A stretch of DNA of 54,750 bases, from positions 1 to 54,750 of the forward strand of contig JAGBCZ010000013.1 of the NCBI GenBank assembly GCA_017937735.1. The letters are read 5' to 3'. Positions 1 to 9,382 of the stretch are shown in pieces. The position numbers and the translations under genes are program-made. Position 1 is the stretch's first letter. Each line of letters opens with the position of its first letter. The notes below the pieces were generated by a model that saw nothing but the letters and a program-made list of their open reading frames with translations, was not told where the DNA came from and searched no databases. The DNA comes from Alphaproteobacteria bacterium. GTDB taxonomy: Bacteria > Pseudomonadota > Alphaproteobacteria > Rs-D84.

Positions 1-900
1 CGATGACAATAATATCAAAACCATCATACCTGCCGCCAGTCCCATTACCAATTCTGCCTTTAACAGCATGGCAACAGTACCCATAAAACCGCCCAACGCC
101 AATGACCCAACATCGCCCATAAATATCGATGCTGGTTTTGCATTATACCACAAGAACCCAAGTGACGCACCAAACGCAGCACCCAATACTGCGTACAAGC
201 CACTTGCCATTGGCAAGAACATAACTGTATCCATAAACCCAATTCTGGTTGCACCATACAACGCAACAACCAACACAACCAGTACAGGCATATACAATTT
301 GGTCAGCATGCCGTCTAATCCATCTGTGATATTTGTTGCATTGGCACTGCCACAAATAACAAAATAAGCAAAGACAAAATACCATATACCCAGTGGCAAA
401 ATTATACTGGCACCAATTGACAATGAATATTCTGGGATATATGGTGGCATTGTCTTGTTGATTAAATATGCCAAGATAACAACAAACACACCTTCAACCA
501 CCAGACGTGTCATCGGTGACAAACCGTTTGATGCCTTTTTAGATTGTGATGTAACCTTTTTATAATCATCGACAAATCCCAACACGGCAAACATAGTCAA
601 TGCCGCCAACGCAATCCAACCCGTTGGATTATACAGTGGCATAAACAATATTCCGCCCAACAAAATTGCAACTACAATTAAAATACCACCCATTGTTGGT
701 GTACCAGCCTTTTTACGATGTGCATCTGGAACATTTTCACTGATTGGTTGGCCTTTTTTCTGCCATGCACGCATTGCTGAAATAAATGGACGCCCCAATA
801 ACAGCATTGTCATAAACGCAACAAAAAAGCCACCTGCGAATTGTGTCCAGCCACTGGCAAAAAATGTAAAGCCATGATTGATAAAATAATCTGTCAGCAT
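1..900 (-). CDS. mraY: Phospho-N-acetylmuramoyl-pentapeptide transferase, C-terminus cut by window edge
   Basis: This inner-membrane enzyme transfers phospho-MurNAc-pentapeptide from UDP to undecaprenyl phosphate, making lipid I. The start ATG at 900 is preceded by an AAGGA-type ribosome binding site. 300 residues are present and the frame runs off the window; the family is about 360 residues, so roughly the last 60 are missing. Family motifs are clear: DAHRKKAGTPTMGG near residue 60, the DDYKK catalytic aspartates near residue 115, NITDGLDG near residue 190 and MGDVGSLALGG near residue 265. Hydrophobic segments occur throughout, as expected for a ten-helix protein. It lies just downstream of the penicillin-binding protein gene on the same strand. 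Identity is near certain. Confidence 0.96.
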   Translation of the reverse strand, partial: MLTDYFINHGFTFFASGWTQFAGGFFVAFMTMLLLGRPFISAMRAWQKKGQPISENVPDAHRKKAGTPTMGGILIVVAILLGGILFMPLYNPTGWIALAALTMFAVLGFVDDYKKVTSQSKKASNGLSPMTRLVVEGVFVVILAYLINKTMPPYIPEYSLSIGASIILPLGIWYFVFAYFVICGSANATNITDGLDGMLTKLYMPVLVVLVVALYGATRIGFMDTVMFLPMASGLYAVLGAAFGASLGFLWYNAKPASIFMGDVGSLALGGFMGTVAMLLKAELVMGLAAGMMVLILLSS

Positions 901-968
901 AAAAAATCCTTTTGTTCCTTATGCAGACATTTTACCACAAAACAGTAAATAAACAAACGTAATTATGA

Positions 969-3008
969 TTAAAATATTCCACCAACAACTGCACTGGTAT
1001 CAGATGCCGTTTTCTTGGGCGCAGGGTTCGGGGCTTGTCCCGGTTTAAATACTTCTTGAATAATCATACCATTTGGATCAGATGCAGCAGATGCCCCACT
1101 GCGGCGATTTACACGCATAAACGTCATGCCATCTGGCACAGAAAACGGCTGATTTTTTTCATCCTGTAATGCAACACGCATAAAGTCTGCGAACACACGG
1201 GCCGCCATGTGCGAACCTGCCCCACGTCCCAATGGTTTTGGTGTGTCATACCCCAGATAAACACCCGCAATCAAATTCTTGGAAAAACCGACAAACCATA
1301 CATCTTTGACGTCATTTGTTGTTCCTGTTTTTCCCGCGATTGTATGTCCAGCAACACGGGCCTGCTTTCCTGTACCACGTTCAACAACACCCTGTAACAT
1401 GGAAACCATTTGATATAAACTTTGTGGGTCAGATAATGTGTCTGTGTCATTTTCCACAACAGGTGGCATTAAATCATCAGACCATTCAACAATTTGCGTC
1501 TTGTTACCACCCAAAAGACGACCGTATCTGTCTTCGATATAGTCAACCAGTTTTGGTTCAATGACACGACCACCATTTACAAACGCAGAATACCCCAAAA
1601 CTAATTTTTCCAGCGTTGTTTCACCAGACCCCAGTGCCATTGACAGATTCATATTTTTCATATCAGGTGGATATACACCGAAACGCTGTGCAACCTCAAT
1701 CGCGTTTTGCGTACCAATCTGTTCTACCAAACGAACCGTTGTAACATTACGTGATGTTTCCAGCGACAGACGTAACGGCACATCACCCAAGAATTTCTTG
1801 TCATAGTTTTCAGGCTTCCACAATGTGTCATCTTCACGCCAACCAACAATCGGCGCATCCAACAACATTGTTTGTGGCGAATACCCACGTTCCAATGCCG
1901 CCAAATAAACAAATGGCTTTATCGTAGAACCAATTTGACGATATGCCTGGGTTGCACGATTAAACGAACTGTCACGGAACGACCGACCACCTGCCATTGC
2001 AACAATACGACCTGTATGCGGATTCATTGCGATAATTGCACCCTGTAATTTTTCACTGCGACCATTATTAAAATTATCCAGTTCTTTATTCAGTGCTGCA
2101 GATGCCGCATACTGTAATTCCGGAATAATTGTAGTTTTAATGTACAAGCCATCGTTATACAACGTTTCACGTCCCAATGTCGTCAGCAGTTGACGGCGCA
2201 CATCTTCGGCAAAATATTGTAATTCTTCGGACATTTGTGCTGTAAAACCACTGTTGATATTTAATTCTTCGGCAGATGCGACATCCGCATCAGATTGTGA
2301 TATAAAACCTTCTTCGACCATGCGGCGTAAAACATAGTTTCTGCGTTCAACCGCCCTGTCACGATTATTTGGCGCCTTGGGCAAAGATGCCAGAAACGCA
2401 CATTCTGCCAATGTCAATTCTGAAACAGGTTTATTAAAATACATCAACGCCGCAGACCCAACCCCATACGCACGTGCGCCCAAGAATATCTGATTTAAAT
2501 ACAGTGTTAAAATGTGTTCTTTGGAAAAAGCACGTTCTAAACGCAGGGCCAAAATCGCCTCTTTAATTTTTCTGGATATAGTACGTTCAGATGTTAAAAA
2601 GAAATTTTTTGCAACCTGTTGTGTGATTGTTGATGCACCAGACAATGTTGTGTTTGCGCCGAACATACGTAATGTGTTATTCGCAACGGCACGAATTATC
2701 CCCTGAACATCAATACCAGGATGTGTCCAGAAATTCTGATCTTCGGCAGCAATAAACGCATTAACCAGTTGTGTTGGCATATCGTTATAATCAATAAAAA
2801 CACGTCTTTCTTCGGCATATTCGATTAACAACGAACCATCCGCAGCATACAAACGTGTTGCAACAGGCGGCGCATAGGTTGCCAACTTTTTATAATCAGG
2901 CAAATCATTACCATATATCAAAATCAGTACAGCCAATGTTGCAACCCCTGCAACAAATGCCCAAAAGAAAAAGTTAAAAATAATCCGCAGGATTTTTTTG
3001 AATTTCAT
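969..3008 (-). CDS. mrcA: Class A penicillin-binding protein (bifunctional transglycosylase/transpeptidase, PBP1A type)
   Basis: This enzyme polymerises lipid II glycan strands and crosslinks their peptides at the periplasmic face of the inner membrane. Residues 11-32 form the single N-terminal membrane anchor. The GT51 glycosyltransferase domain shows EDQNFWTHPG (residues 89-98, catalytic glutamate) and GASTITQQ (124-131). The transpeptidase domain shows the three active-site motifs: STIK (361-364, acylated serine), SRN (419-421) and KTGT (560-563). At 679 residues it is shorter than the roughly 850-residue Escherichia coli PBP1A, consistent with loss of the extra OB-like inserted domain. 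It is followed by mraY. The gene symbol is by family; the exact PBP class name is less certain than the function. Confidence 0.93.
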   Translation of the reverse strand: MKFKKILRIIFNFFFWAFVAGVATLAVLILIYGNDLPDYKKLATYAPPVATRLYAADGSLLIEYAEERRVFIDYNDMPTQLVNAFIAAEDQNFWTHPGIDVQGIIRAVANNTLRMFGANTTLSGASTITQQVAKNFFLTSERTISRKIKEAILALRLERAFSKEHILTLYLNQIFLGARAYGVGSAALMYFNKPVSELTLAECAFLASLPKAPNNRDRAVERRNYVLRRMVEEGFISQSDADVASAEELNINSGFTAQMSEELQYFAEDVRRQLLTTLGRETLYNDGLYIKTTIIPELQYAASAALNKELDNFNNGRSEKLQGAIIAMNPHTGRIVAMAGGRSFRDSSFNRATQAYRQIGSTIKPFVYLAALERGYSPQTMLLDAPIVGWREDDTLWKPENYDKKFLGDVPLRLSLETSRNVTTVRLVEQIGTQNAIEVAQRFGVYPPDMKNMNLSMALGSGETTLEKLVLGYSAFVNGGRVIEPKLVDYIEDRYGRLLGGNKTQIVEWSDDLMPPVVENDTDTLSDPQSLYQMVSMLQGVVERGTGKQARVAGHTIAGKTGTTNDVKDVWFVGFSKNLIAGVYLGYDTPKPLGRGAGSHMAARVFADFMRVALQDEKNQPFSVPDGMTFMRVNRRSGASAASDPNGMIIQEVFKPGQAPNPAPKKTASDTSAVVGGIF

Positions 3009-3041
3009 GATATATGAATTTTACTATAAAAAAATCAATTT

Positions 3042-3088
3042 GCAAGTAAGTGGTGGACAAGTGTGAGTGGAAAGTGTTGGAATTATTT
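3042..3088. repeat. AGTG-family intergenic repeat, copy 1 (partial)
   Basis: This stretch contains closely spaced AAGTG/AGTGG units on the plus strand followed by GGAATTATT. It resembles one arm and the core of the inverted repeats found at 6461, 12341, 22255, 39103 and 52846. The opposite arm is not evident, so it may be a degraded copy. Confidence 0.5.
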
Positions 3089-3090
3089 TC

Positions 3091-3125
3091 TTTGTCATTG
3101 CGGGCGTATGCGTAGCGATGACAAA
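3091..3125. repeat. Imperfect palindrome TTTGTCATTGC / GCGATGACAAA
   Basis: Two 11-base arms, TTTGTCATTGC and GCGATGACAAA, match as an inverted repeat with one G-T wobble around a 13-base G-rich centre. It lies between the PBP gene's 5' side and the downstream end of the large secreted protein gene. It resembles in general form the short palindromic repeats dispersed in Rickettsia and other alphaproteobacteria, but only one copy is visible here. Confidence 0.5.
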
Positions 3126-3144
3126 GGGGGGGCTGGATTGCCCA

Positions 3145-3172
3145 TAAAAAATCCCCCTTTTGGGGGGATTAT
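3145..3172 (-). terminator. Rho-independent terminator of the 1072-residue secreted protein gene
   Basis: An ATCCCCC / GGGGGGAT stem with a four-base loop is followed, read on the minus strand, by a run of U. It sits immediately downstream of the stop codon at 3174. Confidence 0.85.
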
Positions 3173-3173
3173 A

Positions 3174-6100
3174 TTAATCCATGCTGGTCGATATTACGTC
3201 ACCGAATGTTCCAACCTCTTCTGAACCGATGTAACAATGTATTTTAGAACCAACATTGTTCATGAATTCTGTGATGGCTTCTTGTTCGGCTTTGTCCAGT
3301 TGTGCGTTCTGTACGCTGTCTGTGATTGCGTATGCAAGACCCGCACCAGCGCCAGCACCAACCAAGCCACCAATCAACTGGCCACCATGTTGTTTCCACC
3401 ATGTACCGTTTTTCTGTTCTTCGGCCGTATCAGACAGTTCACATAAACCAGCGATACCATCAATCTTTTCTTTTGATTTCTGTTTTGCTGCTGCATTTAA
3501 GGCGATATAATTTTTAACACATGATGTATTTGTTGTATCTAACATATGATATGTAGCATCAACACAACCTGTGACAACATTTTCTTCACCTTTTTTTGGT
3601 TCAGCATTAGGCGCATTACCTGTTATGGCTTTAAAATCAGCATCATCATAAGTGGTCTTGTATGCCAAGTTTACCCATGTTTCTGCTTCTTTGGCCGCAT
3701 CTTTGTCGATATCTTCGACACGGTCAATCAAGAATGTCGCATAACTTCTTGTGGTGCTATCAGCCTTGTAACCTTTGGCCAAATCTTCACAGGATTTTGA
3801 TTTTTGGACATCTTTCTTGGTCTTGTTATTCAAGCCACCGAATACAGATCCGCCTTGGATTGCATCGCCAATGAATACACCACCTGTACCCAATCCAACT
3901 GCACCCAATGCTGTCATCCAGCCTTTGATTTTTGGTTGGGCCGCTTCGGCATCGGCACGTGCATCCGCACCAACATTTGCTGCGATTTCTTGCAGTTTAT
4001 CATTTGGAATCCATGAACCACATGTAAATGCGTCACCCGCTGCAAAGTATGTTGTTGCCCAATCTGTCCCCTTGTTAATCGCATCTTGGATATATTTATC
4101 TTCTGATTGCAAACTTACCCGGATACGGCAGAACGAACCATACAATTCATTACTGGCCACGAACTGATTTGGTTTCAAACCAGAACTTGGGTATGTTGTT
4201 GGAACCTTGTTATTCTTTAACTTGGCCCACATGTATGTAGATGCAATATCTTTGTTGCCCATAATACCGCCATTGTTTGCAGCAATACAGTCGTTTTGCT
4301 GTTTGGTCAATTTTGCGTTATATTTTGCCTGGGCTTCTTTTTCCAAGTCATAAATCAAGTCTTTGAACAGTGAATTGGCCGCCTGGGATTGAACATACGT
4401 TATATATGATATCATCACAGGTTCGCTGTATACACCGTTTGGACCAAATTCATTACATACACCAACATCGCCCTTGGTGTCACTGCACAATTTTTTACCA
4501 TTTTCGTCTGTATCTTGAACCTGTTCTGTTTCTTCTTTGACAACTGTTGTTGAACCAGAATCATACCAGCCGGAACGTACGTTTGTTGCACTGCCCCAAC
4601 CTGCGGTTGTGTTGTCTGCTTTTTTATATTTTGCACGTTCGATTGCCAAGTGTTCTTCACAGATTGGTGCGTTTTTAACCGTATCAACACACAATCCCAA
4701 TACAATTGTGTAATCCAGAACACCACCAACCTTGTTCATTGATTTATCAAATGTGGCGTTGCCTGTATCTGTCAGATTTGAATAAATATCTGTGCGGTTG
4801 CGATAGCAATTTACGTAATCTTCGCCACACAGTGATTTAACACATCCGGTTGCGACAGATTGACATTGTTTTTTCATATCTGCAATCGCAGCATCGTTAT
4901 AATTCATTGACAATGATGAATTCAATGCAGCAACAACACCAATTGGGTCAGATGATGCAGATGTTTTCTTTGGGAATAATGTTGAAAACGCATCTTCTGC
5001 AACATAGTTATAACTGTATTCAGCATTTTTAACAGATTCATACGCATACAAGCAATTTGGGTCTGTATTTGCGATTGCACTGCACCCTGTGGCGATTTCA
5101 TCATACGTTTTGTCGCCATTGATTGAATATTGACCCGCATCTGTAAATACCTGGGTATAACATGCCGCACCAGAACCACCACCACATGTACGCATTGCGC
5201 ACTTCATCAATGCGTCTGAACATTTATCCTTGGCTTCTTTGTCAAATTCTTGCATCAAGCCCTGAATTTTTGATGTCAGTGTAGATTTACGATCGTTGTG
5301 TGCAGATGAAAATACTTCATCAATATAATCTGGGTCCGCCAAATCTTTCTTGGATGGCGTTTTACCCAAGAATGTCATGTGACAATATTTATTAGAACCG
5401 ATTGTATCCGCACAACTGGAACGCAGGTAACGGTTAATCTGGCTGGATGATAAAACATCAGCATCGCCAACCGTATCCAATTTCAATCCTGCATCACCAA
5501 CAACCCCCTGGGCAGCCTGTAATGCGGAAATAGATGTACCTTCGACACAGCGTAATGGATTCGTTTGACATGCCTGAACAAAGCAGTTATCAACAACCTT
5601 GTAACATGTGGACACAGCGTTCAACGCAGCCAAATCTGCACCATTTTCAATTTCTGTTGCAACACGACCCGAAACTGTATCGCCTGCACGTGATGGTGAC
5701 CATGGATATTTACCCAACAGTTCAATTACACCCGCAGATTGGCAACGTGCCAATGTTGAATCACAGAACAAGGCCTGTTTTTTAAATTCTTTGGTTGATG
5801 TACACAATTCAAAATCTTCGCCACAAACATCATCTTTGTGCAAGCAGTTCATATAACGCTTTACACATGTTTGTGTGTCATATTTATTTTCAATTTCCGC
5901 AGCAGTAATCATCTGACCCAAAACACTGCCACTGGTTGGATATGTGTAACGGGTAACTTCGCCGTCTGTGTTTTGTGTTTCGATATTTGACAACGCAGTT
6001 GTACTGCTTGTACCGAACAGGCTGTTTATACCTTCGGCGCTGCATTGTGCCAATGTACTGATACAATCTGGCATTTGGGCATGGAACAGCACATTTGTTG

Positions 6101-6392
6101 TACATTCAGAAAAATCAGAACCACAGGCATCGTCACCCTTGATACATTCAGTATAGGCATCAATACATTCAATATTATCCAACAAAGACGATGAACTGGT
6201 CGCAGTTGTCGCAGCGGTTGTGGCCGCACTGGATACAACCTTGGACGATACTGTTGGCATACGGCGTGCCGCACCATTTGCAGAAATTGCCATCGCAGTG
6301 TTCATCACACTGGGGCGTGCAGTCGCAGCAAACGCCGCAGGAATCACGCAGAAAACCGCCAATAAACTAACTGTATTTTTGAGAAATGCCAT
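3174..6392 (-). CDS. Large secreted cysteine-rich protein with C-x6-C repeats, function unknown
   Basis: This 1072-residue protein begins with a clear Sec signal peptide (residues 1-23, cleaved after a FAA-type site) and so is exported. I do not recognise the family. At least 13 cysteine pairs have the spacing C-x6-C, and in two modules (about residues 76-117 and 176-217) cysteines recur every seventh residue, followed by a CG-x-[DE]-F element. Two glycine-rich hydrophobic stretches, near residue 830 and at about 1003-1024, look like membrane or glycine-zipper segments. The protein at 9380-11779 shares the same module and is a paralogue. A good ribosome binding site (GGAGTAAGGGG) precedes the ATG. 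A disulfide-stabilised envelope or surface protein is the natural inference; nothing visible gives an enzymatic role. Confidence 0.85.
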   Translation of the reverse strand: MAFLKNTVSLLAVFCVIPAAFAATARPSVMNTAMAISANGAARRMPTVSSKVVSSAATTAATTATSSSSLLDNIECIDAYTECIKGDDACGSDFSECTTNVLFHAQMPDCISTLAQCSAEGINSLFGTSSTTALSNIETQNTDGEVTRYTYPTSGSVLGQMITAAEIENKYDTQTCVKRYMNCLHKDDVCGEDFELCTSTKEFKKQALFCDSTLARCQSAGVIELLGKYPWSPSRAGDTVSGRVATEIENGADLAALNAVSTCYKVVDNCFVQACQTNPLRCVEGTSISALQAAQGVVGDAGLKLDTVGDADVLSSSQINRYLRSSCADTIGSNKYCHMTFLGKTPSKKDLADPDYIDEVFSSAHNDRKSTLTSKIQGLMQEFDKEAKDKCSDALMKCAMRTCGGGSGAACYTQVFTDAGQYSINGDKTYDEIATGCSAIANTDPNCLYAYESVKNAEYSYNYVAEDAFSTLFPKKTSASSDPIGVVAALNSSLSMNYNDAAIADMKKQCQSVATGCVKSLCGEDYVNCYRNRTDIYSNLTDTGNATFDKSMNKVGGVLDYTIVLGLCVDTVKNAPICEEHLAIERAKYKKADNTTAGWGSATNVRSGWYDSGSTTVVKEETEQVQDTDENGKKLCSDTKGDVGVCNEFGPNGVYSEPVMISYITYVQSQAANSLFKDLIYDLEKEAQAKYNAKLTKQQNDCIAANNGGIMGNKDIASTYMWAKLKNNKVPTTYPSSGLKPNQFVASNELYGSFCRIRVSLQSEDKYIQDAINKGTDWATTYFAAGDAFTCGSWIPNDKLQEIAANVGADARADAEAAQPKIKGWMTALGAVGLGTGGVFIGDAIQGGSVFGGLNNKTKKDVQKSKSCEDLAKGYKADSTTRSYATFLIDRVEDIDKDAAKEAETWVNLAYKTTYDDADFKAITGNAPNAEPKKGEENVVTGCVDATYHMLDTTNTSCVKNYIALNAAAKQKSKEKIDGIAGLCELSDTAEEQKNGTWWKQHGGQLIGGLVGAGAGAGLAYAITDSVQNAQLDKAEQEAITEFMNNVGSKIHCYIGSEEVGTFGDVISTSMD

Positions 6393-6460
6393 CCCCTTAC
6401 TCCATTTTTATTACTTTATTCTATCATAAAAGGGACGATTTGAAAAGGGAAAAGTATATA

Positions 6461-6553
6461 AAAGTGTTAGTGATTGGTGTTAGTGTAAGTATTAGTGAAT
6501 GAATAATTTATTTTTTTCACCACTTATCACTTACACCCGCCACTTACACTTTT
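6461..6553. repeat. AGTG-family inverted repeat, copy 2
   Basis: The left arm holds repeated GTTAGTG/TAAGTAT units and the right arm holds repeated CACTTATCACTTACAC units, around a core containing GAATAATTTATT. The right arm runs into the uvrD reading frame and encodes its last codons (VKV) and TAA stop. Confidence 0.75.
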
Positions 6554-8589
6554 ACATATTCACGTGCCACTTTTTTTATTCCACGTGTTTTAAATGCAAT
6601 CGTTAAAATATCACCCTTGTCTTCGATAACAACACCAGCTCCCAATTCATCATGCGTAACAAATTTACCAACAAATGATTCTGTCTTGCGCACAACCGGT
6701 TTTGGTTTTGGCGTATAATTTTGGGATATATTTTGTCGATATGACACAACCCCACCCTGAAAATCAAGGAAACGATTATCCATTTCTGTGATAAATCGGC
6801 TGGGGCTGTTATACTGACGCGAACCAAACACAACACGTGACATTGCGTTCGATATAACACAACGGCGACATGCACGTGTTATTGCAACATACGCCAAGCG
6901 CCGTTCTTCTTCGATTGCACCTTCGTCAATTGATTTTTCATTGGGGAATATTCCTTCTTCCCACGCAGGCAAGAAAACCGTATCAAATTCCAGTCCTTTG
7001 GCCGCATGTATCGTCATTATGCGAATACAGTTATTTTGCGCCGCATCATCAGAATCATTATCATCTGTCATCATTAGGGCCGCCTGTTCTAAAAATTCTG
7101 GTAACGATGAATACTTTGACATAACAGACGTTAATAATTCACGAATATTTAATAATCTGTCTGGGGCATCAGCATCCTTGGAATCCGACCACATTTTTAA
7201 ATACCCAGAATCTGTTAACAACTTCTTTGCTGCATCAGATGGCGACATCGCCGCCCAGTCAAAATCAAATGCAGATAAAAATTCATCAGCAACAATACGC
7301 TGTTTTGCGGATAATTTTGCATTACGCAAACCCGACATCAAATTTTCACCACTTGCACGCAGGGTTGCAATCGCCTTGTCACCAAAACCACGTCTGGGTT
7401 TTGCAATAACACGCAGAAATGAAATATCGTCAAATGGATACACCAATAAACGCAGGTACGCAATCGCATCACGAATTTCCATACGGTCATAGAACTTGGT
7501 CGCACCAATCAATTTATATGGCAGGCCACGTGATGTAAATTCTTCTTCGAATATGCGAGACAGGCTGCCTGCACGAATAAGAACAGCAAATTTATTATAA
7601 TCGCCACCACCTTCACGAATTATCGCATCGGAAATTATGTGCGCTTCGTCCCTATCACTTGGCAATGTTAAAATATACACAGGTTCTGATGCGCAATTTT
7701 CATCTGCAACACGCAAATCTTTGCCAAGGCGCCCCTGATTATGTCGTATCAACGAATTTGCAGCCCCCAATATATTCGCAGTACTGCGGTAATTTGTTTC
7801 AAGACGAATTATTTTCGCATCTGGAAATGTTTTATCAAAATTTAAGATATGTTTTATTTCTGCGCCACGCCATGAATATATCGACTGGTCATCATCGCCA
7901 ACACAACAAATATTTGGATTATCAATCCCACGGGTCAGCATTACCAGCAATTCCATTTGCGCATTATTTGTATCTTGGAATTCATCAACCAAAATGTATC
8001 TGAACTGATTTTGATAGAACGCCAATACAGTTGGATTTTTATCAAATAATTCCAGAACTTTTAAAATAATATCACCAAAATCAACCGCATTCAGACGTGC
8101 CAATTCTGCATTATATGCATTAAACAATTTGTCTTTGTTTTGCAGGGATACAAGTCCCTTGTCCTTAATCGATGAAAATTCTTCGACATAATCGCCAGGC
8201 GTTTTTGTCCCAGCAGTTATCAGTGATTTAATTACAGATTTTTGATCGTCTTCGCCAAAAATAATAAAGTCGTTTCGCAAACCACACAATGCTGCATTTT
8301 TACGCAAAATACGCAAACAAATCGAATGAAATGTCCCGCACCAAACGTCACCCGGATACCATGTGCCATCAGACAAATTTGCCAAACGATTTTTCATTTC
8401 GTTTGCAGCCTTGTTTGTAAACGTCAATGCCAATATTTGCCATGGCTTGCACAAGCCTTGATTTAAAATGTACGCAACACGGGTTGTCAGAACACGGGTT
8501 TTACCAGTCCCCGCCCCAGACAGTACCAACAACGGACCATCTGTGGTCTGGACAGCATTTAATTGTTCACGATTAAGATTTTCTAGCAT
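6544..8589 (-). CDS. uvrD: UvrD/PcrA/Rep-family superfamily 1 DNA helicase
   Basis: This ATP-dependent 3'-5' helicase unwinds DNA in repair and replication restart. Superfamily 1A motifs appear in order: GAGTGKT (Walker A, residues 25-31), VDEFQDTN (Walker B), GDDDQSIYSWRGA (motif III), ETNYRST (motif IV), TIHAAKGLEFD (motif V) and EERRLAYVAITRA (motif VI). The last 45 residues (THDELGAGVV to REYVKV) form the small Tudor-like domain that in PcrA/UvrD contacts RNA polymerase. I chose the ATG at 8589, giving 681 residues. An in-frame GTG at 8598 lies six bases after a -10 box and could be the start of a leaderless message. The gene is divergent from dnaQ. pcrA is an equally good name. Confidence 0.93.
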   Translation of the reverse strand: MLENLNREQLNAVQTTDGPLLVLSGAGTGKTRVLTTRVAYILNQGLCKPWQILALTFTNKAANEMKNRLANLSDGTWYPGDVWCGTFHSICLRILRKNAALCGLRNDFIIFGEDDQKSVIKSLITAGTKTPGDYVEEFSSIKDKGLVSLQNKDKLFNAYNAELARLNAVDFGDIILKVLELFDKNPTVLAFYQNQFRYILVDEFQDTNNAQMELLVMLTRGIDNPNICCVGDDDQSIYSWRGAEIKHILNFDKTFPDAKIIRLETNYRSTANILGAANSLIRHNQGRLGKDLRVADENCASEPVYILTLPSDRDEAHIISDAIIREGGGDYNKFAVLIRAGSLSRIFEEEFTSRGLPYKLIGATKFYDRMEIRDAIAYLRLLVYPFDDISFLRVIAKPRRGFGDKAIATLRASGENLMSGLRNAKLSAKQRIVADEFLSAFDFDWAAMSPSDAAKKLLTDSGYLKMWSDSKDADAPDRLLNIRELLTSVMSKYSSLPEFLEQAALMMTDDNDSDDAAQNNCIRIMTIHAAKGLEFDTVFLPAWEEGIFPNEKSIDEGAIEEERRLAYVAITRACRRCVISNAMSRVVFGSRQYNSPSRFITEMDNRFLDFQGGVVSYRQNISQNYTPKPKPVVRKTESFVGKFVTHDELGAGVVIEDKGDILTIAFKTRGIKKVAREYVKV

Positions 8590-8604
8590 TAAATTCACGC
8601 ATCT

Positions 8605-8633
8605 ATTATAATACCACAAACAATTATTATCAA
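8605..8633 (-). promoter_or_regulatory. Sigma-70-type promoter for uvrD
   Basis: On the minus strand TTGATA (8633-8628) and TATAAT (8610-8605) are separated by exactly 17 bases. The -10 box ends six bases before an in-frame GTG and fifteen bases before the ATG, so the leader is at most a few bases and has no Shine-Dalgarno. Confidence 0.75.
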
Positions 8634-8648
8634 GAAACGGAAAATATC

Positions 8649-9326
8649 ATGAAACGTATTATTTGCTTTGACATTGAAACAACTGGGTTTGACTATATGC
8701 GCGGGGACAGATGCATTGAAATCGGGGCAGTTGAAATTGTCGATGGCAAAATTACAGACAATACTTTTCACGAATACATCAATCCCGAAGGGAAAATTAT
8801 TCCGCCAGATACATATATGGTTCATAAAATTTCAAACGCATTTTTGGAAGATAAACCAACAATGGCTGTTGTTGCACCAAAATTCTTGGAATTTATCGGG
8901 GACAGCCCAATTGTTGCGCATAATGGTATGGACTTTGACTTTCCATTTGTTAATCATGAACTTGCCAAATTAAACCTGCCACAGATTCCACGCAGTCAAC
9001 AAATGGATTCACTTGTAATTGCCAGAAATCGTGTGTTTGGCCCAAAAAATTATACATTGGATGCACTGGCGAAATGGTATGGCATATCATTGACGGCACG
9101 TGCCGATGCGCACGGGGCGTTAATCGACTCGGAAATCTTGGCCAAGGTTTATATGGAACTGGAAAATACAGCACCTGCGCCAGATGTAAATGAAATTATC
9201 GCACAACAGCACGATGCAATGTTAAAGCACCCAAAGATTGGCGGTGATTTTCCATACAGAACATTTGAAGTGGATGCAGATGAACTGGAAAACCATAATA
9301 AATTTATGGAAGTTATAAATAAGTAA
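8649..9326 (+). CDS. dnaQ: DNA polymerase III epsilon subunit (3'-5' proofreading exonuclease)
   Basis: This DEDDh exonuclease proofreads the replicative polymerase. Exo I is FDIETTG near residue 7, with the two metal-binding acidic residues; Exo II is VAHNGMDFD near residue 92; Exo III is ADAHGALIDSEILA near residue 155, with its conserved histidine and aspartate. At 225 residues it matches the usual DnaQ length. It is transcribed divergently from uvrD, with only 59 bases between the two start codons, and converges on the large secreted protein gene at a shared terminator. A ribosome binding site of the AAGAAACGG type precedes the ATG. Confidence 0.93.
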   Translation: MKRIICFDIETTGFDYMRGDRCIEIGAVEIVDGKITDNTFHEYINPEGKIIPPDTYMVHKISNAFLEDKPTMAVVAPKFLEFIGDSPIVAHNGMDFDFPFVNHELAKLNLPQIPRSQQMDSLVIARNRVFGPKNYTLDALAKWYGISLTARADAHGALIDSEILAKVYMELENTAPAPDVNEIIAQQHDAMLKHPKIGGDFPYRTFEVDADELENHNKFMEVINK

Positions 9327-9355
9327 TAGACAAATGAAAGTGAGAAGAGATATAT

Positions 9356-9382
9356 AAAAAATCCCGCAAATGCGGGATTTTA
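9356..9382. terminator. Bidirectional terminator between dnaQ and the second cysteine-rich gene
   Basis: The palindrome AAAATCCCGC / GCGGGATTTT has A and T tracts on both sides, so it can serve both converging genes. The stop codon of the minus-strand gene (9380-9382) lies inside its edge. Confidence 0.85.

Noticed and set aside
3775..4167. 130-residue ORF antisense to the large secreted protein
   Set aside because: It is the reverse-strand shadow of a long gene whose signal peptide, cysteine repeats and ribosome site are clear.
6941..7492. 183-residue ORF antisense to uvrD
   Set aside because: It overlaps conserved helicase motifs on the other strand and has no independent support.
9327..9352. 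Possible seventh AGTG repeat after dnaQ
   Set aside because: Only one AAGTGAGA unit is present, with no second arm or core.
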